The notes below the pieces were generated by a model, which worked only from the letters and a program-made list of their open reading frames with translations, did not search any database and was not told the DNA's origin. Positions 24,748 to 32,081 of a stretch of DNA of 64,000 bases are shown piece after piece. Both the position numbers and the translations under genes were made by a program. The DNA lies in contig NZ_SMRP01000002.1 in the NCBI RefSeq assembly GCF_004353915.1, forward strand, positions 62,001 through 126,000, given 5' to 3'. The stretch's first letter is position 1. Each line of letters starts with the position of its first letter. This stretch comes from Paraburkholderia silviterrae. GTDB lineage: Bacteria; Pseudomonadota; Gammaproteobacteria; Burkholderiales; Burkholderiaceae.

Positions 24748-25041
24748 TCAAGCAACGGGCAATTTGTCCCGGCGAGGGTAGTACAGCACGGCCGCGACGA
24801 TCAGGCCAACAATGAGAGTCATTGCGCCCATATAGCGGGTGTCGTGTTCCAGGCGAGCGTAGGGGTTCTGGGTGGCGCCCTTGTAGAGCAGCATGATTGC
24901 TAGTACGCAGTAGCCAACAAGCCACCGACGTACAGCTTTGCTAAGCGCTATCTTGAAGGTGGCCGCCGCCAGGGCAAACAGAATGGCAAACGGTGCAGCG
25001 ATCCCAACGAGTACGCCGAAGTCGAAAATGAACGCGTCCAT
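24748..25041 (-). CDS. Small three-helix membrane protein
   Basis: 97 residues from ATG 25039-25041, preceded by AGGGGAA. Three hydrophobic helices (FDFGVLVGIAAPFAILFALAA, WLVGYCVLAIMLLY, MGAMTLIVGLIVAAVLYY) with a basic C-terminus. Compact helix bundles of this type occur as holin-like or membrane-effector partners, but nothing specific can be claimed. Its promoter side is the CG-repeat array beginning at 25074. Confidence 0.5.
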   Translation of the reverse strand: MDAFIFDFGVLVGIAAPFAILFALAAATFKIALSKAVRRWLVGYCVLAIMLLYKGATQNPYARLEHDTRYMGAMTLIVGLIVAAVLYYPRRDKLPVA

Positions 25042-25073
25042 GTTTTCCCCTGTTCAGGTCTTTTGTTCCTTCG

Positions 25074-25503
25074 TACGCGCGCGTGCGCGAAGATGCGACA
25101 AATGTTGCGCACGATTTGCCGCCGCTGCCCTCGCGCGCGCGCGTGCGCGCCCCAAATCGAGAACGATAAAAAGTTTACATCGATGCAAGAGGGGGTTGGG
25201 CCATATCGCTTGCCAGTCTGCGTGCCATCACACATGCAGGCTTCAGCCATAGGATGCCGAATCGCTGCCTCGCGCGCGCACGCGCGTGAGTGTAGAGAAT
25301 CGCGGCAACTAAAACAGGGTCTGTGAACAGCGCAAGCGACGATACGTCGTTGCGACGCCCATCGATGCCCTCGCGCGCACGCGCGTAGCTGCGAAGAATC
25401 GGGCACCATGGCTTACGGCGCTGCCTCGCGCGTGTGCGCGCGAGGTTGATGTGAATCGGGCGCCCTGACTTGCCGCCGTCTCGCGCGTGCGCGCGTGCGC
25501 GCG
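25074..25503. repeat. Array of CG-rich alternating purine-pyrimidine repeats
   Basis: Six blocks of TCGCGCG(C/T)..CGCGCG type at 25074-25090, 25131-25150, 25270-25290, 25371-25386, 25426-25443 and 25481-25503. The last three start exactly 55 bases apart. Each is nearly palindromic and made of alternating purine and pyrimidine (CG, CA, TG). Several are preceded by GCTGCC or GCC(G)TC and followed some 10-14 bases later by GAATCG(G/C). The region has no gene. Irregular early spacing and unique spacers of unequal length exclude a CRISPR array. Confidence 0.65.
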
Positions 25504-25540
25504 TAGCTGTGACGTTTGCGACCGCCAAAATCAGGCATGT

Positions 25541-25553
25541 CACTGTAACAGTG
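25541..25553. promoter_or_regulatory. 13-bp palindrome
   Basis: CACTGT-A-ACAGTG, with a related half-site (TACTGTCACAG) 5 bases further on. It lies between the CG-repeat array and the DUF4224 gene in a gene-free stretch (25504-25826) and could be an operator for either side. Confidence 0.35.
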
Positions 25554-25826
25554 CAGCTACTGTCACAGGCTTTTCCGGCTGAAAGCCCCGTTCTGCCTGA
25601 CTCGCGTGCGTCAGTGTGTGAACACATTCCGGGGTGAGCACGGCTATTGAACGACGCCATTGCCGCAGTTGAAATGACCGCCAAGCCACACGATGCAGAT
25701 TTGATGTGACCACCGGTCCCACACGATCGGGGCGGTAGCGTTGTGTTCAGGGTAATCTAGTATGCCGGACGCCCGGATGACCGGGCCGCAGCGAGGGTGT
25801 TGACACTACCGGAGCAGTCAAAAACC

Positions 25827-26069
25827 ATGGACGACTACCTAACGGCCGATGAGCTTGTGTCGCTGACGGGTTACAAGCGGCGTGCCGACCAGATGCGCTG
25901 GTTGTCGGAACGCAGCTGGATCTTCGAGATTGCCCGCGGCGGTAGACCCGTGGTTCTGCGTGCGTACCGTGACGCGAAGTTGACGGGGAGTCTGGCTGGT
26001 GTTCAGTCCATCGTTAAGAAACATAACTTCGAAGCGCTGAGTTTGGCCACTACAAGCAAGCGTCGATGA
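25827..26069 (+). CDS. DUF4224-type phage protein
   Basis: 80 residues from ATG 25827 (GGAG at 25811-25814). MDDYLTADELVSLTGYKRRADQMRWLSERSWIFEIARGGRPVVLRAYRD is the DUF4224 pattern: L-T-x-ELVxLTGYKR ... Q-RWL ... GRPVV. These small proteins are common in prophages and integrated islands and are thought to be HTH-like regulators; function unproven. It precedes the membrane protein at 26139. Confidence 0.75.
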   Translation: MDDYLTADELVSLTGYKRRADQMRWLSERSWIFEIARGGRPVVLRAYRDAKLTGSLAGVQSIVKKHNFEALSLATTSKRR

Positions 26070-26138
26070 TGTCGGCGAGTGTCAAGCCGCGCACCGTTTA
26101 CAGCGGTGATGATTCTGGCCTTCAGCCAAAGGAATCAG

Positions 26139-26768
26139 ATGACTGCCGATCCAATTGCGACGGGCGTCTCCGTGCTTGCACTAGCCGTCTCAGCGGTGAC
26201 TGCCTGGTTGACACTCTTCCACCGAGGAACGGTGAAGATGACCCGGCCAACCCAAATATTCTTTGGTGCAGATAGCTCGCGCTGGGGCGACCATACGCCG
26301 ACTCCAAAAATCTATCTTCGCGCGCTGCTGTTCGCCACTTCCAAGCGTGGCCGCGTAGTCGAGAACATGCATGTAGTGATCGCTCGCGATGGTGAGCACC
26401 AGAGTACGTTCAACATCTGGGTCTATGGCGAGATGGGAAAGCTGGTTCGGGGCAGCGGCCTGTTTGTAGGGGAGACAGGCGTAGAAGCCAATCATCACTT
26501 TCTGGTGGCACCCGATTCGAGTGCCTTCAGGTTTGGCGCAGGCCGCTATCAAGTTGAGGTGTTCGCCCATGTGCTGGGCGACAGGCAACAAAAACTCTTG
26601 TTCACTGACGTGCTGGAACTCGCACCACACATCGCACGAGAAATGCAGGAAGCTGACTCGGGCGTATATTTCGACTGGGCACCTGATTCGTCACACTATG
26701 TGGCCCACGTCGAACGGCGATCGCCAATATCCGCGGTGCATCGACAGGGCGAAAATCGGCCCGCGTGA
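26139..26768 (+). CDS. Membrane-anchored hypothetical protein, parent of the duplicated remnant
   Basis: 209 residues from ATG 26139, with AAAGGA 6 bases upstream; earlier ATGs lack a ribosome site. One N-terminal helix (PIATGVSVLALAVSAVTAWLTLF) then a beta-rich soluble domain (KIYLRALLFATSKRGRVVENMHVVIARDGEHQSTFNIWVYG; FLVAPDSSAFRFGAGRYQVEVFAHVLGD). No known family recognised. A decayed copy of its C-terminal end lies at 23374-23485, so this gene or its cassette has moved or duplicated within the element. Confidence 0.55.
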   Translation: MTADPIATGVSVLALAVSAVTAWLTLFHRGTVKMTRPTQIFFGADSSRWGDHTPTPKIYLRALLFATSKRGRVVENMHVVIARDGEHQSTFNIWVYGEMGKLVRGSGLFVGETGVEANHHFLVAPDSSAFRFGAGRYQVEVFAHVLGDRQQKLLFTDVLELAPHIAREMQEADSGVYFDWAPDSSHYVAHVERRSPISAVHRQGENRPA

Positions 26769-26854
26769 CCACGCGATGCGTAGTGTGGATGCCGCAAAGC
26801 GTGAAGAACTCGGCGCCCTCGGCGCACGCCGAAGGCTTCTGGGGGATTGCCGAA

Positions 26855-27019
26855 CTAGCCTTTATTCTTGGGTGCCGGCGGCGGAGGAGGTGGGGCGATG
26901 TTCTTCGGCGGCTGGTACCCGCCTCCCACCTTGTTGGTCGGTTGATACCCCTTTTGCACCGTTGGTTGATACCCTTCGTTCGCGATTCCCCGCGTCGGCT
27001 TGCCGTTGTTCGTCGTCAT
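26855..27019 (-). CDS. Nested small ORF with GYQP repeats
   Basis: 54 residues from ATG 27017-27019 to TAG 26855-26857, inside the 3' part of the DUF6338-like gene in another frame. It reads a repeated motif EGYQPT, KGYQPT, GGYQPP and a six-proline run before APKNKG. The DUF6338 frame over the same bases reads a featureless RRVSTNG/GVSTDQQ string. The repeat-bearing frame therefore looks like the real coding frame here, either as a separate small gene or as the true C-terminus after a frameshift. The ribosome site is weak. Confidence 0.5.
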   Translation of the reverse strand: MTTNNGKPTRGIANEGYQPTVQKGYQPTNKVGGGYQPPKNIAPPPPPPAPKNKG

Positions 27020-27608
27020 CGTATAGCCCTATGAACTCAATCGTTTCAATGTTCGCGCCAGAGATCATCATACCGCGCGAACGCGTGTGTTTCTCTTTGA
27101 AACCTTGCTCGTCGTCGATGTCCCACACTGTCTCAATAAAGATTTGCTCTTCATACGGGTGGCTAGAGGCAAACGACTCACCTCCGTAAAAGCCGCCAAT
27201 TCTGCGACCGGAATTGAGTGTAACGATAACGTAGGCTTGTTCTCGACGGCTGAAAACGAAGTCCCAAGGCTTTCCAACAGGGTGCGGTAGCCATCGCGCG
27301 ACCGAGCGAAGGCGGCGTGCCGCAAAGAGCGCGACCGCCGCGATAGCGGGTGCGATAAACAGAAGTGCCACGCAAAACACCCCGAACCACACCGGATGAA
27401 ATGCAGCGAGTTGTACCTCGCGGACCCATAGGATTGCCCAAGAGAATGCGGCATAGGTCAAGCAACTGAACGCGAGGGCGTCGACCAAAGCCTTCGAGGC
27501 GTCTAATCGCTCGCTCGACGTGAGCACGCTATAGACTTTCATGGCCACGAAGCCCGGGATAAGAAAGACAACTGCGAGAAGGAGTTTGTCGACGCTCGTG
27601 ATGTCCAT
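26862..27608 (-). CDS. DUF6338-like membrane protein
   Basis: 248 residues from ATG 27606-27608. Opening MDITSVDKLLLAVVFLIPGFVAMKVYSVL, then SERLDASKALVDALAFSCLTYAAFSWAIL and further membrane helices. A soluble domain follows (PWDFVFSRREQAYVIVTLNSGRRIGGFYGGESFASS ... EEQIFIETVWDIDDEQGF), matching the DUF6338 plan. Roughly the last 45 residues are suspect because another frame over those bases encodes GYQP repeats. Function unknown; the family is frequent in accessory DNA. It is the last gene before attR and tRNA-Ser. Confidence 0.65.
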   Translation of the reverse strand: MDITSVDKLLLAVVFLIPGFVAMKVYSVLTSSERLDASKALVDALAFSCLTYAAFSWAILWVREVQLAAFHPVWFGVFCVALLFIAPAIAAVALFAARRLRSVARWLPHPVGKPWDFVFSRREQAYVIVTLNSGRRIGGFYGGESFASSHPYEEQIFIETVWDIDDEQGFKEKHTRSRGMMISGANIETIEFIGLYDDDEQRQADAGNRERRVSTNGAKGVSTDQQGGRRVPAAEEHRPTSSAAGTQE

Positions 27609-27665
27609 ATGCTCTTAACGGGCTTATTGTTTGGGACTTCTGCGACAGCGGAACCGCTTTCCCCG

Positions 27666-27687
27666 GTTTGGCGGGCTGTTTGGCGGG
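27666..27687. repeat. Short direct repeat near attR
   Basis: GTTTGGCGGG occurs at 27666-27675 and 27678-27687, 12 bases apart, next to the tRNA terminator inside the element. It may be a recombinase or host-factor arm site at the right end (inference). Confidence 0.3.
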
Positions 27688-27695
27688 TAGAAAAG

Positions 27696-27716
27696 AAAAA
27701 CGGGCCGAGAGGCCCG
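27696..27716 (-). terminator. Rho-independent terminator of tRNA-Ser
   Basis: On the minus strand CGGGCC-TCTC-GGCCCG followed by TTTTTCTTTTC, 15 bases after the tRNA CCA end. Half of the stem belongs to the 35-bp att repeat, so integration replaces the distal part of the terminator with the element's own version. Confidence 0.75.
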
Positions 27717-27745
27717 TATTCATTGGTGTCCTGGCGGAGAGAGGG
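27711..27745. repeat. attR of element B, 35-bp direct repeat
   Basis: Identical to 7716-7750. It covers half of the terminator stem, the spacer, and the CCA end, acceptor and part of the T arm of tRNA-Ser. The complete tRNA remains on this side, as expected when an element restores the 3' end it enters. Confidence 0.85.
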
Positions 27746-27822
27746 GGATTCGAACCCCCGATAGGCTATTAACCTATACACGCTTTCCAGGCGTGCGACT
27801 TAAACCGCTCATCCATCTCTCC
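27732..27822 (-). tRNA. tRNA-Ser (anticodon GGA)
   Basis: 91 bases including an encoded CCA. GGAGAGA pairs with TCTCTCC in the acceptor stem. Anticodon loop CTGGAAA has anticodon GGA, reading UCC/UCU. A long variable arm and T-loop GGTTCGAATCC are present, as in class II serine tRNAs. It is the integration target of the tandem elements. Confidence 0.97.
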
Positions 27823-27834
27823 GGCGGGACGCGA

Positions 27835-27880
27835 ATTATAGCAGACTCTTGGCGGCGTGGGAGAGGGCGTCAAGAGTCTG
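27835..27880 (-). promoter_or_regulatory. tRNA-Ser promoter with overlapping inverted repeat
   Basis: On the minus strand a perfect TATAAT (27835-27840) sits 12 bases before the tRNA start. Immediately upstream is a 10-bp inverted repeat CAGACTCTTG / CAAGAGTCTG (27842-27851 and 27871-27880), which contains a TTGAC too far away (27 bases) for an ideal -35. The repeat could be a control site or the terminator of a lost neighbour. Confidence 0.5.
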
Positions 27881-28149
27881 CCTCTGCATCGACCATGCGG
27901 TCCAGTGCCGCATGCGTTTCCGGGCCGCCGTAGCCGCGTATCGCGCCGGGGTCATCCATCCCCGGATCCGTGCCACCCGCGCCCCGCCAAGCCCCCTGCA
28001 AAGCATCGAAGAATTGCTTCGTTCACCGCTCGGCGGGCATTCCGTATCGTTGCCGTCTGATCTTGCCGATTGGCTTCCAGCAAGCCGCCATCGCAAGACA
28101 GCCCCCCATCGGCAACCGATAACCCAAAACACAAACGCTACGGAACCCG
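27881..28149. other. No gene between tRNA promoter and porin remnant
   Basis: Frames on both strands here lack ribosome sites and family features; the stretch is probably decayed DNA associated with loss of the porin 5' part. Confidence 0.4.
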
Positions 28150-28461
28150 CACATGCAACGCCTCTCGGCCTTCGTGAACTATCAGGTCACCTCCGCGTTG
28201 CGTGCGGGCGTGGGCTACAACTACACGTCGCTCACGGGGCCGGCCTCGGCGCACTACAACCAGGTGAACGTGGGCGGCGACTACGCGCTCTCGAAGAGCA
28301 CGGAGCTTTATGCACTGGCCGGCTGGCAGCAGGCCAGTGGCCACACGCTCAATGCGATAGGTGCTGCCGTGGATGCGCAGGCGTCGATCGGCGACTTCGG
28401 CGTGAATTCGGGCACGGATACGCAGGCGCTTGCCGTGGTCGGCATCCGTCACAAGTTCTGA
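28150..28461 (+). pseudogene. C-terminal remnant of a Gram-negative porin
   Basis: About 102 codons: LSAFVNYQVTSALRAGVGYNYT, NQVNVGGDYALSKSTELYALAGWQQASG and the closing ALAVVGIRHKF, with the terminal Phe required by the outer-membrane assembly machinery. This is the last quarter of a Porin_4-type 16-strand barrel. The signal peptide and the first about 270 residues are absent and no start or ribosome site is suitable, so it is a truncated relic. The intact porin at 40062 ends the same way. Confidence 0.75.
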
Positions 28462-28550
28462 GCGGACGGCGCGCGCGATTGGGCCGCGCGCGCCACACGG
28501 GGCAAATGCGTGGCCAGGTGCGTGACCCGATGCGTGACTTGCCGCGTGGC

Positions 28551-28967
28551 TTACAGCGCCGCGCGGATGCGCTGAGCGGTCGCTTCAAGCTCGGCCTTGT
28601 CGGCCATGTCGCGCGCGTGCAGGCGCAACTCTTCGCCCTTGCGGCGCGGGATGAGGTGGAAATGCACGTGCGGCACGGTTTGCCCCGCCGCTGCGCCGTT
28701 GAACTGCGCGATCAGGAGCCCATCGGGCTCGAGCGCCTTGCGCACGGCGATGGCCAATTTCTGCACCATCGCCATTGCGGCGGACACCGCTTCGGGCGAG
28801 AGCTCGTAAATCTCTTCAGCCGGCTCCTTCGGCAGCACCAGCACGTGGCCTTCGGATTGCGGCATCACGTCCATGATCGCGAGCGCCGCGTCGTTCTCGC
28901 ACAGCTTGATGGAGGGGATTTCGCCGCGCAGGAGTTTCGCGAAGATGTTGTTGTCGTCGTAAGCCAT
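28551..28967 (-). CDS. HIT-family nucleotide hydrolase/transferase
   Basis: 138 residues from ATG 28965-28967, with GAGGAA upstream. DNNIFAKLLRGEIPSIKLCENDAALAIMDVMPQSEGHVLVLPK is the conserved start, and GQTVPHVHFHLIPRR holds the HIT active site HxHxH, whose middle His is the nucleophile. The closest class is the Hint/HinT-like branch hydrolysing purine nucleoside phosphoramidates. Cytoplasmic, usually dimeric. Monocistronic and divergent from cfa. Confidence 0.9.
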   Translation of the reverse strand: MAYDDNNIFAKLLRGEIPSIKLCENDAALAIMDVMPQSEGHVLVLPKEPAEEIYELSPEAVSAAMAMVQKLAIAVRKALEPDGLLIAQFNGAAAGQTVPHVHFHLIPRRKGEELRLHARDMADKAELEATAQRIRAAL

Positions 28968-29273
28968 GGGTTCCTCGGTAGTGTCTCGGGCGCGGCGTAT
29001 GCTCGCCGCGCGGATCAAGCAGGCGGCGCCCCGCACGGAGCGCCGGGCGCCGCTACGCTGCGCCGCCATGCGCGGGCAGGTGAGTGCCGTGCTGCGGGCT
29101 GGCTGCCCCGGGCGGGCCGCCCTATGGGTCCGCCCGCCTTGCAATGCGGTGCGCAGCGCCGATTATCGCCCACGCCGGGAGGCTGTCGGGCTTCCTGCAG
29201 TTTTTTTGAAGTGGGTGCATCATAATGTTTCTCGCAGCGAGCGCGATGACGAACGTCTTGATACGGAGGGCGT

Positions 29274-30440
29274 ATGGCAACGACAGATCTCGAAGCAGTC
29301 CAACACGCCCGCGAGGCCACCGCATCAGGGGCCTGGCGGTTCGCAGCCCAGCTATTGGCGCGCGCCGATGTGAGGATCGACGGCACCCGTCCGTGGGATA
29401 TGCGCGTACACGATCCGCGGGCGCTGGAGCGCGTAGTCGCACTCGGTAATCTGGGTCTCGGCGAAGCCTATATGGACGACCAGTGGGACTGCGAGCAGCT
29501 CGACGAATTCTTCGCCCATGTGTTGCGTGCGCATGTAGACGATCAGATCGATCCGTCCCGGCTCGTTTTTCACGCGCTCAAGGCGCGCCTCATGAACCGC
29601 CAGACCGCGCGCCGTGCGTGGAAGGTGGGGCAGCAGCACTACGACATCGGCAACGCTTTCTACGAGGCCATGCTCGACAAGCGCATGACCTACACCTGCG
29701 GCTACTGGTCGGGCGGCGCGAAGACGCTGGACGAAGCGCAGGAAGCCAAGCTCGACCTGATCTGCAGGAAGCTTGGCCTGAAGCCTGGCATGCGTCTGCT
29801 CGACATCGGCTGCGGCTGGGGCAGTTTCATGAAATTCGCCGCGGAAAATTACGGCGTGTCATGCGTGGGCGTCACGATCTCGAAGGAGCAGGCCGCGCTG
29901 GGCGCCGGGCGTTGCGAAGGCCTGCCCGTGGAATTCCGCCTGCAGGACTATCGCCTGCTCGACGAGCAGTTCGACCGCATCGCGAGCGTGGGCATGTTCG
30001 AGCACGTCGGGCCCAAGAATTACCGCACTTATATGGAAGTGGCGCATCGCTGCCTCGCCGACGATGGCATCTTCTTGCTGCACACGATCGGCAAGAACCG
30101 CCGCGACACCACGCCCGATCCGTGGGTCGACAAGTACATCTTCCCCAACGGCGAGCTGCCCACCATCGGCCAGGTCGCGGACGCTTCGGGCGGGCTTTTC
30201 GTTGTCGAGGACCTGCACAACTTCGGCGCCGATTACGACCGCACGCTCATGGCGTGGCACGCGAACTTCGAGGCCGCGTGGCCGCGCTTCGAGGCCGAAA
30301 TGGGCCACCGCTTCTACCGCATGTGGCGCTACTACCTGCTCTCGTGCGCCGGTGCTTTCCGCGCGCGCGACATTCAGTTGTGGCAGTACGTGCTGACGAA
30401 GAACGGACTGCCCGGCGGCTATCGCCGGCCGCAGGTGTGA
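29274..30440 (+). CDS. cfa: Cyclopropane-fatty-acyl-phospholipid synthase
   Basis: 388 residues from ATG 29274, GGAGGG upstream. It transfers a methylene from S-adenosylmethionine to cis double bonds of membrane phospholipids, protecting against acid and stress. QQHYDIGNAFYEAMLDKRMTYTCGYW (about 120-145) is the family's substrate/bicarbonate region with its conserved Cys. LLDIGCGWGS (175-184) is the SAM-binding motif. SVGMFEHVG and LLHTIG carry the conserved Glu and His, and PNGELPT follows. Full length for the family. A shared bidirectional terminator separates it from crcB. Confidence 0.95.
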   Translation: MATTDLEAVQHAREATASGAWRFAAQLLARADVRIDGTRPWDMRVHDPRALERVVALGNLGLGEAYMDDQWDCEQLDEFFAHVLRAHVDDQIDPSRLVFHALKARLMNRQTARRAWKVGQQHYDIGNAFYEAMLDKRMTYTCGYWSGGAKTLDEAQEAKLDLICRKLGLKPGMRLLDIGCGWGSFMKFAAENYGVSCVGVTISKEQAALGAGRCEGLPVEFRLQDYRLLDEQFDRIASVGMFEHVGPKNYRTYMEVAHRCLADDGIFLLHTIGKNRRDTTPDPWVDKYIFPNGELPTIGQVADASGGLFVVEDLHNFGADYDRTLMAWHANFEAAWPRFEAEMGHRFYRMWRYYLLSCAGAFRARDIQLWQYVLTKNGLPGGYRRPQV

Positions 30441-30489
30441 TCGCTGCAAGCGCAACGATGCCCTGAAACAGGGCCGATCCGTCAAAAAC

Positions 30490-30525
30490 AAAGGCCGCGT
30501 GCGTGAAGCGCCGCGGCCTTTCTCA
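30490..30525. terminator. Bidirectional terminator between cfa and crcB
   Basis: AAAGGCCGCG and CGCGGCCTTT form a 10-bp perfect stem (30490-30499 and 30512-30521) with A and T tracts on either side, ideal for two convergent genes. Confidence 0.8.
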
Positions 30526-30552
30526 TCTGCGCTCGCACCGTGCGGTGCGGCT

Positions 30553-30933
30553 TCAGCGCATCACGGCGGCGACCGTTGCGATGCCGAGTATCGTCATCAG
30601 CAAGGATGAGCAGACGTGAATGGCAATCTCGCCCGCAGCCCAGCCGAAGCGGCCGTTCTGCAGATGCGCGACGACTTCGGCGGAGAAGGTCGAGAACGTG
30701 GAGAGCCCGCCCATGCAGCCGGTGATGACGAACAGGCGCCACTGCGGCGAGACGTCGGGCAGGCGTGCGAACGCGGCGAGCGCCACGCCGATGATGTAGC
30801 CCGCAATGATGTTGGACGCGAGCGTGCCGAGCGGCAGCGTGGGGAAGACGGCGTTCAGGCGCAGGCCGAGCACCCAGCGCAGCAGCGAGCCGAGCGCGCC
30901 GCCAATGCCGACGGCGAGAATCGAGAGATACAT
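30553..30933 (-). CDS. crcB: CrcB/Fluc fluoride ion channel
   Basis: 126 residues from ATG 30931-30933; a TTG 24 bases earlier is less likely. [36 protein letters not shown] and the hallmark [13 protein letters not shown] with its Phe box are all present in four membrane helices. Fluc proteins form antiparallel dimers that export fluoride passively. No fluoride riboswitch was noted in the short upstream gap. Confidence 0.93.
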   Translation of the reverse strand: MYLSILAVGIGGALGSLLRWVLGLRLNAVFPTLPLGTLASNIIAGYIIGVALAAFARLPDVSPQWRLFVITGCMGGLSTFSTFSAEVVAHLQNGRFGWAAGEIAIHVCSSLLMTILGIATVAAVMR

Positions 30934-31115
30934 GGTGTGGAGTCGTTGTAGGCGCAATGAAAGGCGACGCCGCCTGGCCAGTCGTTGCCTGCCATTGCGT
31001 CCCGCTTTCGACCCCGGAGTTTAGCACCGCGATGCGCGCCGGCTGTTGGGCCCACCAGGTGCCTGACACCCACACGACACGCGTGCGGCGCGCGCCACAA
31101 GCGTGGCCGCCGGCT

Positions 31116-31889
31116 TCAGGCGAGGCCGCCGTTGGCGCGCAGCGTCTGGCCGTCCACCCAGCCGCTGTCCGGGCCCGCGAGGAACGAGACCACTGCGGCG
31201 ATGTCGTCGGGTTCGCCGAGCCGCTCGAGCGGGGGCATGCTCGCGAAATGCCGGATCTGCTCTTCGGTTTTGCCTTCGAGGAAGAGGGCCGTGGCCACCG
31301 GCCCTGGCGCGACGGCGTTGACCGTGATGCCGCGTCCGCGCAATTCCTTCGCGAAGACGCGCGTGAGCGCTTCGACGGCGTTCTTGGTGGCGTTGTAGAT
31401 GCCGTAGCCCGGCAGGTTCAGCGCGAGCGCCGTGGTCGAAAAGTTGATGACGCGCCCGCCATTCACGAGCCTTGCCGCGGCCTCGCGCATCGTATTCAGC
31501 GTGCCGCGCACGTTGATGTCGAACATTTCGTCGTAGAGCGTATCGGTCGATTCGGCGATCGTCGTCACCTTCATGACGCCGGCATTGTTGACGAGCACGG
31601 CGGGCTCGCCGAGCTGGGCCGCCGTGGTCTCGAACAGGTGGCGCACCTCGTCGGCTTTGGCGATGTTGGCCTTCACGGCGATTGCGCGGCCACCTGCGGC
31701 GACGATCTGCGCGACGAGCGCCTCGGCCTCGCGTGCGCTCGCGGCGTAGTTGACGGCGACAGGGTGGCCGTCGCGCGCGAGCCGCAGCGCCACGGCGGCG
31801 CCGATGCCGCGCGCGGCGCCCGTGACGATGGCGACGCCGCGCGCGGCGTTCACGGTGTTGTTCGCTGCGTGGTTCGTTGCGGTGTTCAT
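31116..31889 (-). CDS. SDR-family oxidoreductase
   Basis: 257 residues from ATG 31887-31889. TGAARGIG (23-30) binds NAD(P); NNAG (101-104) and INFSTTALALNLPGYGIYNATK with Tyr165 and Lys169 form the active site. Full-length classical short-chain dehydrogenase, FabG-like. Substrate unknown. It lies 192 bases beyond the aldehyde dehydrogenase on the same strand, so it may share transcripts with the amine genes but could be independent. Confidence 0.85.
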   Translation of the reverse strand: MNTATNHAANNTVNAARGVAIVTGAARGIGAAVALRLARDGHPVAVNYAASAREAEALVAQIVAAGGRAIAVKANIAKADEVRHLFETTAAQLGEPAVLVNNAGVMKVTTIAESTDTLYDEMFDINVRGTLNTMREAAARLVNGGRVINFSTTALALNLPGYGIYNATKNAVEALTRVFAKELRGRGITVNAVAPGPVATALFLEGKTEEQIRHFASMPPLERLGEPDDIAAVVSFLAGPDSGWVDGQTLRANGGLA

Positions 31890-32081
31890 GATCGAGGTCC
31901 TTTCGTTCGGGTTCGGGCAAAGGGTGAAGCGGGAACGGAGTCGATCATGAAGGAATTCGGGCGCCCGATCATTGCCTGGCGCCTGGCTTCATTATTCCAT
32001 TTCGATTAACAATGCACGAGGCGGCGCGCGGGAAGGCGGGCAGCCTCCGCGCGCGCCGGTTGCTGGTCAGCGCGTTCCGCG

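Noticed and set aside
25074..25503. Possible CRISPR array
   Set aside because: Repeats vary in length and sequence, spacing is irregular in the first half, spacers are unequal, and no cas genes occur in the window.
27849..29225. 458-codon plus-strand frame spanning porin remnant and HIT gene
   Set aside because: It runs out of frame through two better-supported features and has no domain or start signal.
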